The notes beneath the pieces were generated by a model that saw only the letters and a list, made by a program, of their open reading frames with translations, did no database searches and was not told the DNA's origin. DNA of 39,971 bases, from contig JAICIH010000013.1 of the NCBI GenBank assembly GCA_025924475.1, positions 1 to 39,971 of the forward strand, read 5' to 3'. Every line of letters begins with the position of its first letter. Positions within the stretch are counted from its first letter, which is position 1. Of this stretch, positions 9,637-18,003 are shown in pieces. A program made the position numbers and the translations under genes. The DNA comes from Bryobacteraceae bacterium (lineage in GTDB: Bacteria; Acidobacteriota; Terriglobia; Bryobacterales; Bryobacteraceae).

Positions 9637-10878
9637 ATGATGCGCGGAATGGTTTTCGTCCTGCTGGCCGCTACGGCGGCCTACGCACAATTGAATCGGG
9701 AACGCGGGAATGGCCCGAACGGGTCGCCGGAACTGCAATTCTTTTCGCATCGCTTGGGGTTCGATCATGCCGAAGGGATTGGCGCTATCGACATGAACGG
9801 CGATGGGCGCACCGATCTGGTAAGCGGAGCTTATTGGTATGAGAATCCCGGTCCCAATGGCGGCGAATGGAAGCGGCAGCAATATCGCACTGTAGAAATT
9901 ACCGGGGAATTCGTTTCCGATTGCGGAGAGTGGATAGTGGATGTCAACCACGACGGCGCACCCGATGTGGTGACCGTGGGCTGGCAAAGCGATGGGCTGT
10001 GGTGGTACGAGAATCCCAAGAAAGCCGGCGTTCTTTGGCAGCGCCACCTAATCGCACACACGGTGAAAACCGAAGGCGGATGGATGGCGGACCTGAACGG
10101 CGACGGCAAGCCGGAGTTAGCCCTCGGTCACTACGGACGATCAGGAGTGATTTGGGTCGACTTTTCGGGCGCGGAGCCGAAGGTCCACAAAGCCGGCGGA
10201 CCGGAGCAAGATGGCCATGGTGTCGGGATCGCGGACATCGATGGCGACGGCAAGAACGACCTCCTGACGCCTTTTGGCTGGTTCCGGAATATCGATGCCA
10301 ATCAGGACAAATGGGACTGGCACGGAGACTGGAAACTCGGCGAGTCCGGATTTCCGATTATCGGCTATGACGTGAACCACGACGGAAAAACCGACGTGAT
10401 TTACGGCCGTGGCCATAGTTACGGCTTATATTGGCTCGAGCAAGGCGCAAAAGGCGAATGGAACAAGCACACGATCGATGAATCGTTCTCGCAGGTACAC
10501 GTGCTCAAGCTCGTAGATATCAATGACGACGGGCAGATGGACCTGTTGGCCGCTAAGCGGTATCGCGGGCACAACGGCAGAGATCCAGGCTCTTATGATC
10601 CGCTGGTAATCTACTACTACAAAATCGATCGCGCCGGCAATTTCACGCGCGTGCCGATTTCGGTGAACGGCACGGCTGCGGGCGGAACGCAATTCATAAC
10701 GGAAGATCTGGATGGCGACGGCGACCTCGATATCGCGGTTGCCGGAAAGACCGGCGTTCACTTACTCGAAAATTTGAAGGTGAACAAAGTGCCGGCCGGG
10801 CAACGCGAGCGCGAGACCCTTACTTACAAGGAATGGCCGTATAAGGGCGAAGGCTCAGAGCTACCGGCGAACCAGTAG
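9637..10878 (+). CDS. Secreted VCBS/FG-GAP repeat protein
   Basis: The 413-residue protein begins with a signal peptide (MRGMVFVLLAATAAYAQ) and then consists of repeated units carrying Asp-rich calcium loops: DMNGDGRTDL, DVNHDGAPDV, DLNGDGKPEL, DIDGDGKNDL, DVNHDGKTDV, DINDDGQMDL and DLDGDGDLDI. About seven such units match a seven-bladed beta-propeller of the FG-GAP/VCBS type. Such proteins are extracellular or periplasmic and often bind ligands or glycans; no catalytic residues are apparent. There are two adjacent ATG codons; the first is used here. It is a single gene, divergent from the lipoprotein-like gene and ending 11 bp from the convergent TrmB-type regulator. Confidence 0.88.
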   Translation: MMRGMVFVLLAATAAYAQLNRERGNGPNGSPELQFFSHRLGFDHAEGIGAIDMNGDGRTDLVSGAYWYENPGPNGGEWKRQQYRTVEITGEFVSDCGEWIVDVNHDGAPDVVTVGWQSDGLWWYENPKKAGVLWQRHLIAHTVKTEGGWMADLNGDGKPELALGHYGRSGVIWVDFSGAEPKVHKAGGPEQDGHGVGIADIDGDGKNDLLTPFGWFRNIDANQDKWDWHGDWKLGESGFPIIGYDVNHDGKTDVIYGRGHSYGLYWLEQGAKGEWNKHTIDESFSQVHVLKLVDINDDGQMDLLAAKRYRGHNGRDPGSYDPLVIYYYKIDRAGNFTRVPISVNGTAAGGTQFITEDLDGDGDLDIAVAGKTGVHLLENLKVNKVPAGQRERETLTYKEWPYKGEGSELPANQ

Positions 10879-10889
10879 GCGTCTAGATC

Positions 10890-11723
10890 TCAACGCGCGC
10901 GGCACCAGTAGCTTTCAAACAGTCCCGCCATAGCTTCCGCAAAGCCTTCGTGCTCGAAAACCACCGCGGTCCAGGAAGGCCGCGTTCGCACCGGATCGAG
11001 CAGCGCCACCAGCCCGCGCTTTCCATCGAAAAGCGCCACTTTCAGCGGCAGCCGCTCCACAAATCGGATTTCGATGCCCGACGCGCGATAGTCGTCCAGA
11101 CGTCCGCGGTGTTCGTCATCGATGGGTCCAGCTTCGATCAGCAGCCGGCATTTCACGTTACGGCCGGCGGCGTCCTTTACCATCTGCTCATCCAGCGGAT
11201 CGACTGCGAACGGTGGCCGTGAGAACTCGGCGTACTCATTGCTCACTGTGGTGAGCATGCGGCGGTAATGAACCGCGATCTGGGTCGGGTCGCTCACCAG
11301 GCTCAGAAAATCCAACGTGCCGCGCCCGTCCTGGCCTTCAACGAATGCGGTTTTCAGGTCATCGATCAACCCGCTGGCCAGGCGCGCCTGCTCCGTCAGC
11401 TCGTTTTGCAGCATTCTGCCGCGCCGCGCCAGATAGCCCGGAATCGCCAGGCTCGGATCGATGGCCGAGAACAGTTTCGTCCTTTCCTGAACCACTTGCG
11501 CGAAACCCTTTTCTACCAGGCTATCCAATACTTCGTAAATCTTCTGGCGTGGAACGTGGGCGCGCGCCGCCAGCTCCAGTGCCTTAAACTGCGGATGCCC
11601 CATCAGCACCAGATAGGAGCGGGCCTCGTAGGCGTTCAAGCCGACCTGCTGCAACTTGCGCCAGTTGAGCTGATAATCCACGGCTGTCACTTCCCGGCTT
11701 CTCACGATCCGAGAACATATCAC
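10890..11723 (-). CDS. TrmB-type transcriptional regulator
   Basis: The N-terminal third is a winged helix-turn-helix of the TrmB class (LNAYEARSYLVLMGHP, then ARAHVPRQKIYEVLDSLVEK as the recognition region). The remainder resembles the TrmB C-terminal effector domain with a phospholipase-D-like fold (GRNVKCRLLIEAG, EIRFVERLPLKVALFDGK). TrmB proteins are sugar-sensing regulators best known from archaea and less common in bacteria. The start is uncertain: 11723 gives 277 residues, while in-frame GTG codons at 11690 and 11684 remove a poorly conserved leader and begin just before DYQLNWRKLQQ. It is divergent from the MoxR/VWA pair across about 60 bp, so autoregulation and control of that pair are plausible. 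Confidence 0.8.
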   Translation of the reverse strand: MICSRIVRSREVTAVDYQLNWRKLQQVGLNAYEARSYLVLMGHPQFKALELAARAHVPRQKIYEVLDSLVEKGFAQVVQERTKLFSAIDPSLAIPGYLARRGRMLQNELTEQARLASGLIDDLKTAFVEGQDGRGTLDFLSLVSDPTQIAVHYRRMLTTVSNEYAEFSRPPFAVDPLDEQMVKDAAGRNVKCRLLIEAGPIDDEHRGRLDDYRASGIEIRFVERLPLKVALFDGKRGLVALLDPVRTRPSWTAVVFEHEGFAEAMAGLFESYWCRAR

Positions 11724-11784
11724 AATTCAATCCCTGCGGCGCACTGGTAGACTTGAGGCAGAAAAGCTAACGCCCGAGTCCTAC

Positions 11785-13302
11785 ATGCCTCACTCCGACT
11801 TGCCTGAAACGCTGGGCGAGCTCCGCGCCAGCCGATTCTTTGATCAGCACCCGCCGGACCGCACACTGAAGGATGAGCTGCGAGCCAATTTGATCTGCAA
11901 ACTGGAGCGTGGCGAAACCCTATTTCCTGGTGTCATGGGCTATGACGACACCGTCATACCCCAAATCATCAACGCGATTCTCTCGCGCCACAACTTCATC
12001 CTGCTCGGCCTGCGCGGCCAAGCTAAGACACGTTTGGCGCGTTTATTGACAAGGCTTCTCGATGCGCGCATGCCGTACGTGGCCGGCTGCGAGATCCGCG
12101 ACCATCCGCTACATCCGATCTGCAAAGCCTGCCGGGACAGAGTTGCCGCCCTGGGAGACCAGACGCCGCTCGCCTGGCTTTCCGCCGAAGAGCGCTACGT
12201 CGAAAAGCTCGCCACACCCGATGTCACTATTGCCGATATGATCGGCGACATTGATCCGATCAAAGCGGCGCGCACGGGACAGAATATCTCGAGCGAGTTG
12301 ACCATGCACTACGGGCTGCTGCCCCGCGCCAATCGCGGCCTTTTTGTGATCAACGAGCTGCCCGATCTCGCCGGCAAAGTCCAGGTCAGTCTATTCAACA
12401 TCATGCAGGAAGGCGACGTGCAGATCAAAGGCTATCCCGTTCGTCTGCCGCTCGATGTTTCTCTCGTTTTTACAGCAAATCCCGAAGATTACACCGCGCG
12501 CGGCAAGATCATCACGCCGCTCAAGGACCGCATCGGAAGCGAGATCCGCACGCATTACCCCATGGCGCTCTCGCAAGGCATCGCGATTACGCGGCAGGAA
12601 GCCTGGACGGCGCGCCGCTCGCCGGTCGAGCTGGAAGTTCCTCCCTATATTCACGAAGTCATCGAGCAAATCGCGTTTCTTGCGCGCGACGATAAGCGCG
12701 TCGATAAACGCTCGGGGGTGTCGCAGCGGCTTCCCATCTCCGTCTTAGAAAACGTGATTTCGAACGCCGAGCGGCGCGCGCTGAAATCCAGAGACGCGCA
12801 GGCTGTGCCCCGGATTCTAGATCTCTATGCGGCGCTGCCTTCGATTACCGGCAAGCTGGAGCTCGAATATGAAGGCGAGTTGAAGGGCGGCGACGCGGTG
12901 GCGCGCGAGCTGATTCGCAACGCCGTTGGAAAAGTCTACAGCTCTTATTTCGATTCCGTCAATCTGCGCCAGGTGGTTCAGTGGTTCGAGCTCGGCGGCT
13001 CCCTGCGGCTTGAGGAGGATCAGCCCGCCCACTACATCATCGAGCAGCTTTCCCGCATTCAGGAGTTGCTGCCGTTCACTAAAAAGCTAGGGCTGGGGGA
13101 CAGCGAAAGCGACGCGCTCCGAGCCTCCGCCGGCGAATTTATTTTAGAAGGCCTCTACGCTCATCGGCGCATCAGCCGGAATGAAGAGCTCGAGTTTGTT
13201 GCCGGCGAGCGCATGACGCGCGAGGAACCCGACCAGCGCCGCTCCTATGAGCCTAGGCGTGGCAACGGCGGGCCCGGAAGTGGCCGCCGGAATCTGAACT
13301 AG
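11785..13302 (+). CDS. MoxR/Mg-chelatase-subunit-I-like AAA+ ATPase
   Basis: The 505-residue protein has an AAA+ core: Walker A GLRGQAKT (about 75-82), Walker B FVINE (about 187-191), sensor-1 Asn in FTANPED (about 232) and a basic arginine-finger region (PLKDRIGSEI, about 245-254). A cysteine-bearing insertion follows Walker A, with Cys102, Cys113 and Cys116 (PICKAC), which could bind a metal. The family acts as a chaperone-like ATPase together with a VWA-domain partner, here encoded 17 nt downstream. The C-terminal region contains further helical lid sequence and a disordered Arg/Gly-rich tail. It could be annotated as magnesium chelatase subunit I, but no tetrapyrrole genes are nearby, so a MoxR-type maturation role is preferred. 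Confidence 0.85.
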   Translation: MPHSDLPETLGELRASRFFDQHPPDRTLKDELRANLICKLERGETLFPGVMGYDDTVIPQIINAILSRHNFILLGLRGQAKTRLARLLTRLLDARMPYVAGCEIRDHPLHPICKACRDRVAALGDQTPLAWLSAEERYVEKLATPDVTIADMIGDIDPIKAARTGQNISSELTMHYGLLPRANRGLFVINELPDLAGKVQVSLFNIMQEGDVQIKGYPVRLPLDVSLVFTANPEDYTARGKIITPLKDRIGSEIRTHYPMALSQGIAITRQEAWTARRSPVELEVPPYIHEVIEQIAFLARDDKRVDKRSGVSQRLPISVLENVISNAERRALKSRDAQAVPRILDLYAALPSITGKLELEYEGELKGGDAVARELIRNAVGKVYSSYFDSVNLRQVVQWFELGGSLRLEEDQPAHYIIEQLSRIQELLPFTKKLGLGDSESDALRASAGEFILEGLYAHRRISRNEELEFVAGERMTREEPDQRRSYEPRRGNGGPGSGRRNLN

Positions 13303-13319
13303 CGAACAGGAGCAAATCT

Positions 13320-14558
13320 ATGCGGCGCATCTCCTACTCGAAATTCTCCGAGGAAGATCTCGGCATCGAGATGGAGGACTTGCTGAAGGCGCTCGCGGAT
13401 TATTTTTTACAAAGCGGCTTTCAGAATCCATATCTTCAATTTTCGGAATTGAATCAGCACACGCTCGAACAGCTCAAACAGGCCATTGAGCGCGCCCTCG
13501 AAAGCGGGGATCTGTTCGATCCGGAGCATCTCGAAGAGATGCGTCAACGGTTGCAGCAGTTATCCGCTGATCAGCGGAATTCCTTGCTCGATCGCTTGAT
13601 CGATAAACTCGAAAACGCCGGCTATATCAATACGGAAGGAAAGCCGCCCGATTCTCCGTCAGCCCCCGGCGGAGCAGGTGGGCCCGAGAGTCACCTGCGT
13701 TTTGAAGTGACCGATAAAGCCATTGATTTTCTCGGGTTTAAAACGCTGAAGGACCTTCTCGGCTCACTCGGCAAATCGAGCTTCGGCGCTCACGATACGC
13801 GCGATCTGGCCACCGGCATCGACGCAAGCGGTGGAGCCAAGCCCTACGAATTCGGCGACGTCATGAACCTGGACGTAAGCGCGACGCTGTTTTCCGCCTT
13901 CCAACGGGAAGGGCTGAAGCTGCCGCTCGAGCTCGAATATGCGGACCTGCACGTCCATCAGGCTGAATATCAAAGCTCCTGCGCGACCGTGGTCATGCTC
14001 GATTGCAGCCACAGCATGATTCTTTATGGCGAAGACCGGTTTACTCCCGCCAAAAAAGTAGCGCTCGCTCTCTCCCATCTGATTCGCACGCAATATCCGG
14101 GCGATTCGCTCCGCTGCGTACTCTTTCATGATTCTGCCGAAGAACTGCGTCTCGCCGACCTGGCGCGCGTGCAAGTCGGCCCATACTATACAAACACGCG
14201 AGATGGCTTGATTTTGGCGCAGCGCCTCCTTGCGCAGGAAAAGAAAGACATGAAGCAGATCGTCATGATTACCGACGGCAAGCCGTCGGCGCTGACTCTA
14301 CCCGATGGACGTATCTATAAGAACGCCTTCGGACTCGATCCGCTCGTCATTAGTCAGACGCTCGAAGAAGTCGCGCGCTGCAAAAAACGTGGAATACTTA
14401 TTAACACGTTTATGCTGGCAAGCGACTATGGCTTAGTGCAATTTATCCACAAAGTGACGCAAATGTGCCGGGGTAAGGCGTATTTTACAACGCCTTACAC
14501 CCTTGGCAATTACTTACTAATGGATTACATGAATCGCAAATCCCGCACGATTCACTAA
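13320..14558 (+). CDS. VWA-domain protein, partner of the MoxR-like ATPase
   Basis: The 412-residue protein has a long helical N-terminus (about 1-110, Gln/Leu/Glu-rich), a Gly/Pro linker near residue 110, and a C-terminal von Willebrand factor A domain. The MIDAS metal site is visible as [10 protein letters not shown] (DXSXS, about 224-230), with the later Thr/Asp elements in [11 protein letters not shown]. It resembles the CoxE/BchD-like VWA proteins that work with MoxR ATPases. A clear ribosome binding site (AGGAG, 7 nt before the ATG) and the 17-nt gap to the ATPase show co-expression. The target of the pair is not revealed by the neighbours. Confidence 0.87.
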   Translation: MRRISYSKFSEEDLGIEMEDLLKALADYFLQSGFQNPYLQFSELNQHTLEQLKQAIERALESGDLFDPEHLEEMRQRLQQLSADQRNSLLDRLIDKLENAGYINTEGKPPDSPSAPGGAGGPESHLRFEVTDKAIDFLGFKTLKDLLGSLGKSSFGAHDTRDLATGIDASGGAKPYEFGDVMNLDVSATLFSAFQREGLKLPLELEYADLHVHQAEYQSSCATVVMLDCSHSMILYGEDRFTPAKKVALALSHLIRTQYPGDSLRCVLFHDSAEELRLADLARVQVGPYYTNTRDGLILAQRLLAQEKKDMKQIVMITDGKPSALTLPDGRIYKNAFGLDPLVISQTLEEVARCKKRGILINTFMLASDYGLVQFIHKVTQMCRGKAYFTTPYTLGNYLLMDYMNRKSRTIH

Positions 14559-14592
14559 CTCACCAGCTTTGTGGGGCACCTTGGTAACCTGC

Positions 14593-14611
14593 GTCCGATT
14601 GGCAATCGGAC
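14593..14611. terminator. Short perfect hairpin between convergent genes
   Basis: An 8-bp perfect inverted repeat (GTCCGATT / AATCGGAC) with a 3-nt loop lies between the convergent ends of the VWA gene and the outer-membrane protein gene. No T-run follows on either strand, so an intrinsic terminator is only possible; it may serve as an RNA 3'-end stabiliser for either transcript. Confidence 0.4.
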
Positions 14612-14617
14612 CCTCAG

Positions 14618-15301
14618 TTAGAACGTAATCCCTAGCAGCACATCTCCCTGATCGAGATTCGTCCGCAGTCCGTTTGCCTGGAACGACTCATTCGCCCAGC
14701 GCGTATAGCGAACTTCGGGACTTAGCGTCACCGGGCCCGTCTTGAACGCAATTCCGATGCCGGCAACCCCGCCAAAGGAGTTCCGATTATGGAACGCCGG
14801 AGAATTTTGCGATATCTGCACGCCGCTGACGCCGGGAATCGACGCGTACTGCGTCAAACCCGAAATATGCCGCCAGGAAGCGCCGATATCTATAAACGGA
14901 CGAACGTAGCCGATCGATATGTTTTTCTTGATGAGAACGGGCACCTCCCATACATTCAAGCCCGTGCTCTGATAGAAGTTATCGCTGGTGCCCGCGAAAG
15001 GGCCGGAATTCGCAAAACCCGCGCGTTTGTACAATCCGTCCACCTCGAGCCGGAACTGTCTAGGTAAGCGGAACTCGCCGGTTAGTCCGAAGGTGTACCG
15101 GGGCATCGCCGTTGTATAGCTCGAACCCGGAATTGTGTTACTAAGGAAATCCGTGTTACTCGCGCTAAACATGCTGGTGACCGGAATGCCAACTTTGAAG
15201 CCGAGCGTCACCGGAAGGCGCGATTCAGAATCCTGTGCATTTGCGCCAATACAGAGTGCGCCAAGTGCAATGGCGCCCAGACAAAGGTATTTTTTGGACA
15301 T
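14618..15301 (-). CDS. Outer-membrane beta-barrel protein
   Basis: Starting at the ATG at 15301 the protein has 227 residues and a clean signal peptide (KKYLCLGAIALGALCIGANAQ, cut after ANA). The rest is a series of amphipathic strands with alternating hydrophobic residues (VTLGFKVGIPVTSMF, YTFGLTGEFRLPRQFRLEVD, SFGGVAGIGIAFKTGPVTLS) and a C-terminal VLLGITF beta-signal. This is the pattern of small OmpX/OmpW/porin-like barrels; no specific function can be given. A GTG at 15322 would add seven residues that do not look like part of the signal. It is monocistronic in appearance, with the convergent VWA gene on one side and cdsA on the other. Confidence 0.82.
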   Translation of the reverse strand: MSKKYLCLGAIALGALCIGANAQDSESRLPVTLGFKVGIPVTSMFSASNTDFLSNTIPGSSYTTAMPRYTFGLTGEFRLPRQFRLEVDGLYKRAGFANSGPFAGTSDNFYQSTGLNVWEVPVLIKKNISIGYVRPFIDIGASWRHISGLTQYASIPGVSGVQISQNSPAFHNRNSFGGVAGIGIAFKTGPVTLSPEVRYTRWANESFQANGLRTNLDQGDVLLGITF

Positions 15302-15404
15302 AATTTTGTTGTAAGATCCCACCTCTTAGCAGTGAGATGAGGCAGTATCCGGCTGGGTTTCGCTTTTGTGGGCGCCAACTAATCGAATAGCATGACGGGA
15401 AAAT

Positions 15405-16178
15405 TTACGATATCGAAAGAATTACCTTATTTAATAAGTAAACCACAGGAAGTGTAAATAAGCTGCTATCTACACGGTCGAGCATGCCGCCATGGCCGGG
15501 CAAAAAGGAGCCGCTATCCTTTACTCCGCCGCCACGTTTAATGGCCGATTCGGCCAAATCGCCTAATTGCCCCGCTATATTTCCGATTACTGCAAGAATC
15601 GCAGCCTGCCACCATCTACCATATCCGGAATAATGCAAGTAAACAATTCCAAAAATCAAAGAAGCCAAGATCGACGCAGTTGCGCCTTCCCAAGTTTTTT
15701 TTGGACTCACCACGGGCGCCATGCGATGTTTACCGAAGGCTCTGCCCGCGTAATAGGCGGCGCTGTCGCCGATCCAGTTCAGCGCCAGTGCGAAAAAAAG
15801 CAGGTGTCTGCTCTCGGCGCGCAGGTCGATTGAAAAACGCCAGGGCGCAAATGTGTATACCGAGCCCAGAAATTCGCATGCCACCGCAGGCAGGACGTCG
15901 CGCAAGCTATGCAAGCGCAGCGCCGCGACAAACGCGCAAACAAACAGCGCGCTGGTAATAGCTAGCGCCTCATGCGGACAAAAAATAATCGAAACGCCTG
16001 CCAGAAGACCGAGCAGACCGCATCGTGGGATGCCATGCGCGGCAACCAATCCCGCGTATTCCCGATAGCACAATAGCCCCATCAGGACGGCCGCCCCGGC
16101 AAACACTGGGTAGGGCGCCCAGCCGATGAGATACGCCGCGACTACGATCAGCGCCAGCGCAGTGATCAGCCGCCTCAT
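15405..16178 (-). CDS. cdsA: Phosphatidate cytidylyltransferase
   Basis: The 257-residue multi-spanning membrane protein makes CDP-diacylglycerol from phosphatidate and CTP, the precursor of all bacterial phospholipids. The C-terminal CdsA signature is intact: SAIKRGGGVKDSGSFLPGHG followed by GMLDRVDS, and upstream are DSAAYYAGRAFGKH and SPKKTWEGA, which are also conserved. The N-terminal half contains several hydrophobic helices. It is the last gene of the envelope cluster, 123 bp after uppS; the uppS-cdsA order is common in bacteria, usually with a downstream dxr and rseP that are not present here. Confidence 0.95.
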   Translation of the reverse strand: MRRLITALALIVVAAYLIGWAPYPVFAGAAVLMGLLCYREYAGLVAAHGIPRCGLLGLLAGVSIIFCPHEALAITSALFVCAFVAALRLHSLRDVLPAVACEFLGSVYTFAPWRFSIDLRAESRHLLFFALALNWIGDSAAYYAGRAFGKHRMAPVVSPKKTWEGATASILASLIFGIVYLHYSGYGRWWQAAILAVIGNIAGQLGDLAESAIKRGGGVKDSGSFLPGHGGMLDRVDSSLFTLPVVYLLNKVILSIS

Positions 16179-16248
16179 GTGGCAGATAACCGTCGTAGGC
16201 CGCTTATTCCGGCCACTTGCTTACGCGCGTGGTTCCTTAAGCCAAAAG

Positions 16249-16272
16249 AACCGCGACCGTGAGGGAGCGGCA
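16249..16272. repeat. REP-like imperfect palindrome in the uppS-cdsA gap
   Basis: The 123-bp gap between uppS and cdsA contains a GC-rich imperfect inverted repeat (CCGC ... GCGG arms around a GACCGTGAGGGA core). A second small stem (GGCCG / CGGCC, 16198-16214) lies nearer the cdsA start. The form suggests an extragenic palindromic repeat, but no second copy was noticed in this window, so its repeat status is not proven. No terminator T-run is visible. Confidence 0.3.
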
Positions 16273-16301
16273 CACGCTTACTACTTGATCGGAATAATCT
16301 G

Positions 16302-17150
16302 CTAGTAAACCGCCGGAAGTTCGAGTGCTTCATCCTCAAAATCGAAGGCCGCTTCGTCCACCAGCGGAGCCGGCGTGCGGGCGAGCCCGCCGAAACGGCG
16401 CTCCCGATTTTGATACTCGTACAATGCCTCCAGCAAATCGGTACGCGAAAAATCGGGCCATAACGTTTCAGTCACGTATAGTTCAGAATACGCGATTTGC
16501 CACAGCAGAAAATTACTCACTCGCATTTCGCCGGAGGTGCGAATCAGGAGATCGGGATCCTTCAGGCCGGCGGTATACAAGTAATCGCCGAGCAGATCTT
16601 CGCTCACTTCCAGCCGATCCAACTTCCCTCGCAACCGGGCGTTTTCGAGCAATGCATTCATAGCGTCCACCAATTCGGCCCGCCCGCCATAATTAATTGC
16701 CAGATTCAAACGCAGCCCGCTGTTCGCCAACGTTTTCGCAATAACCGATTCGAGTTCTTTTCTTGCCCCCGACGGCAGCGCCTCCAGACGGCCGATCGCG
16801 GTCAACCGGACGTTGTTGCGCATGAGATTGTCCAGTTCTCTGCGCAGGTAGAAACGAAGCAACCGCCACAAGCTTTCTACTTCGGCCCGCGGCCGTTTCC
16901 AGTTCTCCACGGAAAAGGCGTACAAGGTCAACGCCTCTACGCCAAGCTGCGCGCAAGTCTCCACCGTGGTCCGCACAGAATTCACGCCCGCGCGGTGCCC
17001 CATGATGCGCGGGATATTCCGCTGTTTCGCCCAACGGCCATTGCCATCCATGATGATGGCGATATGGGCGGGCAGCCGGCCGGCATCGAGCCGCGAGGCG
17101 ATAACCCAGTCCCGATCGCCGGGAGAGAGGACCTTAAAAAGTTCCTTCAT
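16302..17150 (-). CDS. uppS: Undecaprenyl diphosphate synthase
   Basis: The 282-residue protein is a cis-prenyltransferase that extends farnesyl diphosphate to the C55 carrier lipid for peptidoglycan and polysaccharide synthesis. The substrate-binding motif HIAIIMDGNGRWA with catalytic Asp35, then GHRAGVNSVR, and later LYAFSVENWKRP and DLLIRTSGEMRVSNFLLWQ are all intact. The N-terminus is about 25 residues longer than the minimal enzyme and the C-terminus carries an acidic extension (EAAFDFEDEALELP). It lies 40 nt after pilD in the envelope cluster, next to two glycosyltransferases that would draw on lipid carriers. Confidence 0.96.
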   Translation of the reverse strand: MKELFKVLSPGDRDWVIASRLDAGRLPAHIAIIMDGNGRWAKQRNIPRIMGHRAGVNSVRTTVETCAQLGVEALTLYAFSVENWKRPRAEVESLWRLLRFYLRRELDNLMRNNVRLTAIGRLEALPSGARKELESVIAKTLANSGLRLNLAINYGGRAELVDAMNALLENARLRGKLDRLEVSEDLLGDYLYTAGLKDPDLLIRTSGEMRVSNFLLWQIAYSELYVTETLWPDFSRTDLLEALYEYQNRERRFGGLARTPAPLVDEAAFDFEDEALELPAVY

Positions 17151-17190
17151 ATTACAAAGTCCTATAATACATCAAGCAGACGCCTTTGCG

Positions 17191-18003
17191 TCATATTTTT
17201 ATCAGCAGCGGTACTAGCGCTCCTCCAGCGCATAGAAAACTTCCAAAGGGTAATTCATAACTAGCGGCATCCTTGTGCATGGCGCGCACATAGATCAGCC
17301 CCAGAATGCTTCCGGCCACCGCGCCAATCAGCAACGCCAACAGTCCGTCTTCCAACCCGAGAAATACACCTAGCAACAGCAGCAGCTTCACATCGCCCAT
17401 CCCAAGTCCCTCTTTCTTGCGCAAATGGGAATACGCGAAGCCGATGAACCAGACCGGGCCGGCAAGGAAAAAAGCCGCCAACCCGGCATTCACCAACGAT
17501 CTCACAACCGGCGTGCGCTCCGGCAACAGAAGTTCGCCCGCAGCGCCCGGAACCATTACAAAAAACGCGAATACCAGGCCGGCGAGCGCTCCCCCCAGGG
17601 TAAACTCATCGGGCAGAAGACGCTCTTCCAAATCCGTCCAGAAGAGCGCCACCATAATGGCTTCGAACACCGCCCATTTCCATCCCGCGATCGTCCAGCC
17701 GTAGCGGTAAATCGCCAGCACCCATAACACCGCTACCGCCAGTTCCACCAATGGATAGCGGATGCCAATGCCCTTTCCGCAATCCCGGCAGCGCCCCCGC
17801 AAAACCACATAGCTTAACAAAGGAATATTGTCGCGCCAGCGAATACCCGCCCCGCATTCCGGACAAAACGACCGCGGCAGAACGACCGACACATCCCGCG
17901 GCAGGCGGTAAATGCAGACATTCAGAAAGCTGCCGAACAACAGACCGAAAAGGGCCGCCAGAATCAAATAGCCCACGCCTGCTTCCGCGCTCACTTCAGG
18001 CAA
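17191..18003 (-). CDS. pilD: Type IV prepilin peptidase / leader peptidase
   Basis: The 270-residue protein is a complete PilD-type aspartyl peptidase that removes prepilin leaders and N-methylates the new N-terminus. It has the N-terminal A24 domain with two zinc-type CXXC pairs (Cys47/Cys50 and Cys72/Cys75), and both catalytic aspartates: Asp124 in FWTDLEERLLPDE and Asp204 in GMGDVKLLLLLG. Eight or so membrane segments are apparent. The TTG start overlaps the stop of the upstream glycosyltransferase by 8 nt; a GTG three codons later is an alternative. No other pil genes are near; the single Flp pilin near 33300 is a potential substrate but such pilins usually use the shorter TadV/CpaA. Confidence 0.94.
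   Translation of the reverse strand: MPEVSAEAGVGYLILAALFGLLFGSFLNVCIYRLPRDVSVVLPRSFCPECGAGIRWRDNIPLLSYVVLRGRCRDCGKGIGIRYPLVELAVAVLWVLAIYRYGWTIAGWKWAVFEAIMVALFWTDLEERLLPDEFTLGGALAGLVFAFFVMVPGAAGELLLPERTPVVRSLVNAGLAAFFLAGPVWFIGFAYSHLRKKEGLGMGDVKLLLLLGVFLGLEDGLLALLIGAVAGSILGLIYVRAMHKDAASYELPFGSFLCAGGALVPLLIKI

Noticed and set aside
11785..14558. Magnesium chelatase I and D subunits of chlorophyll synthesis.
   Set aside because: No tetrapyrrole or photosynthesis genes are near, no H subunit is present, and MoxR/VWA pairs have the same core motifs.
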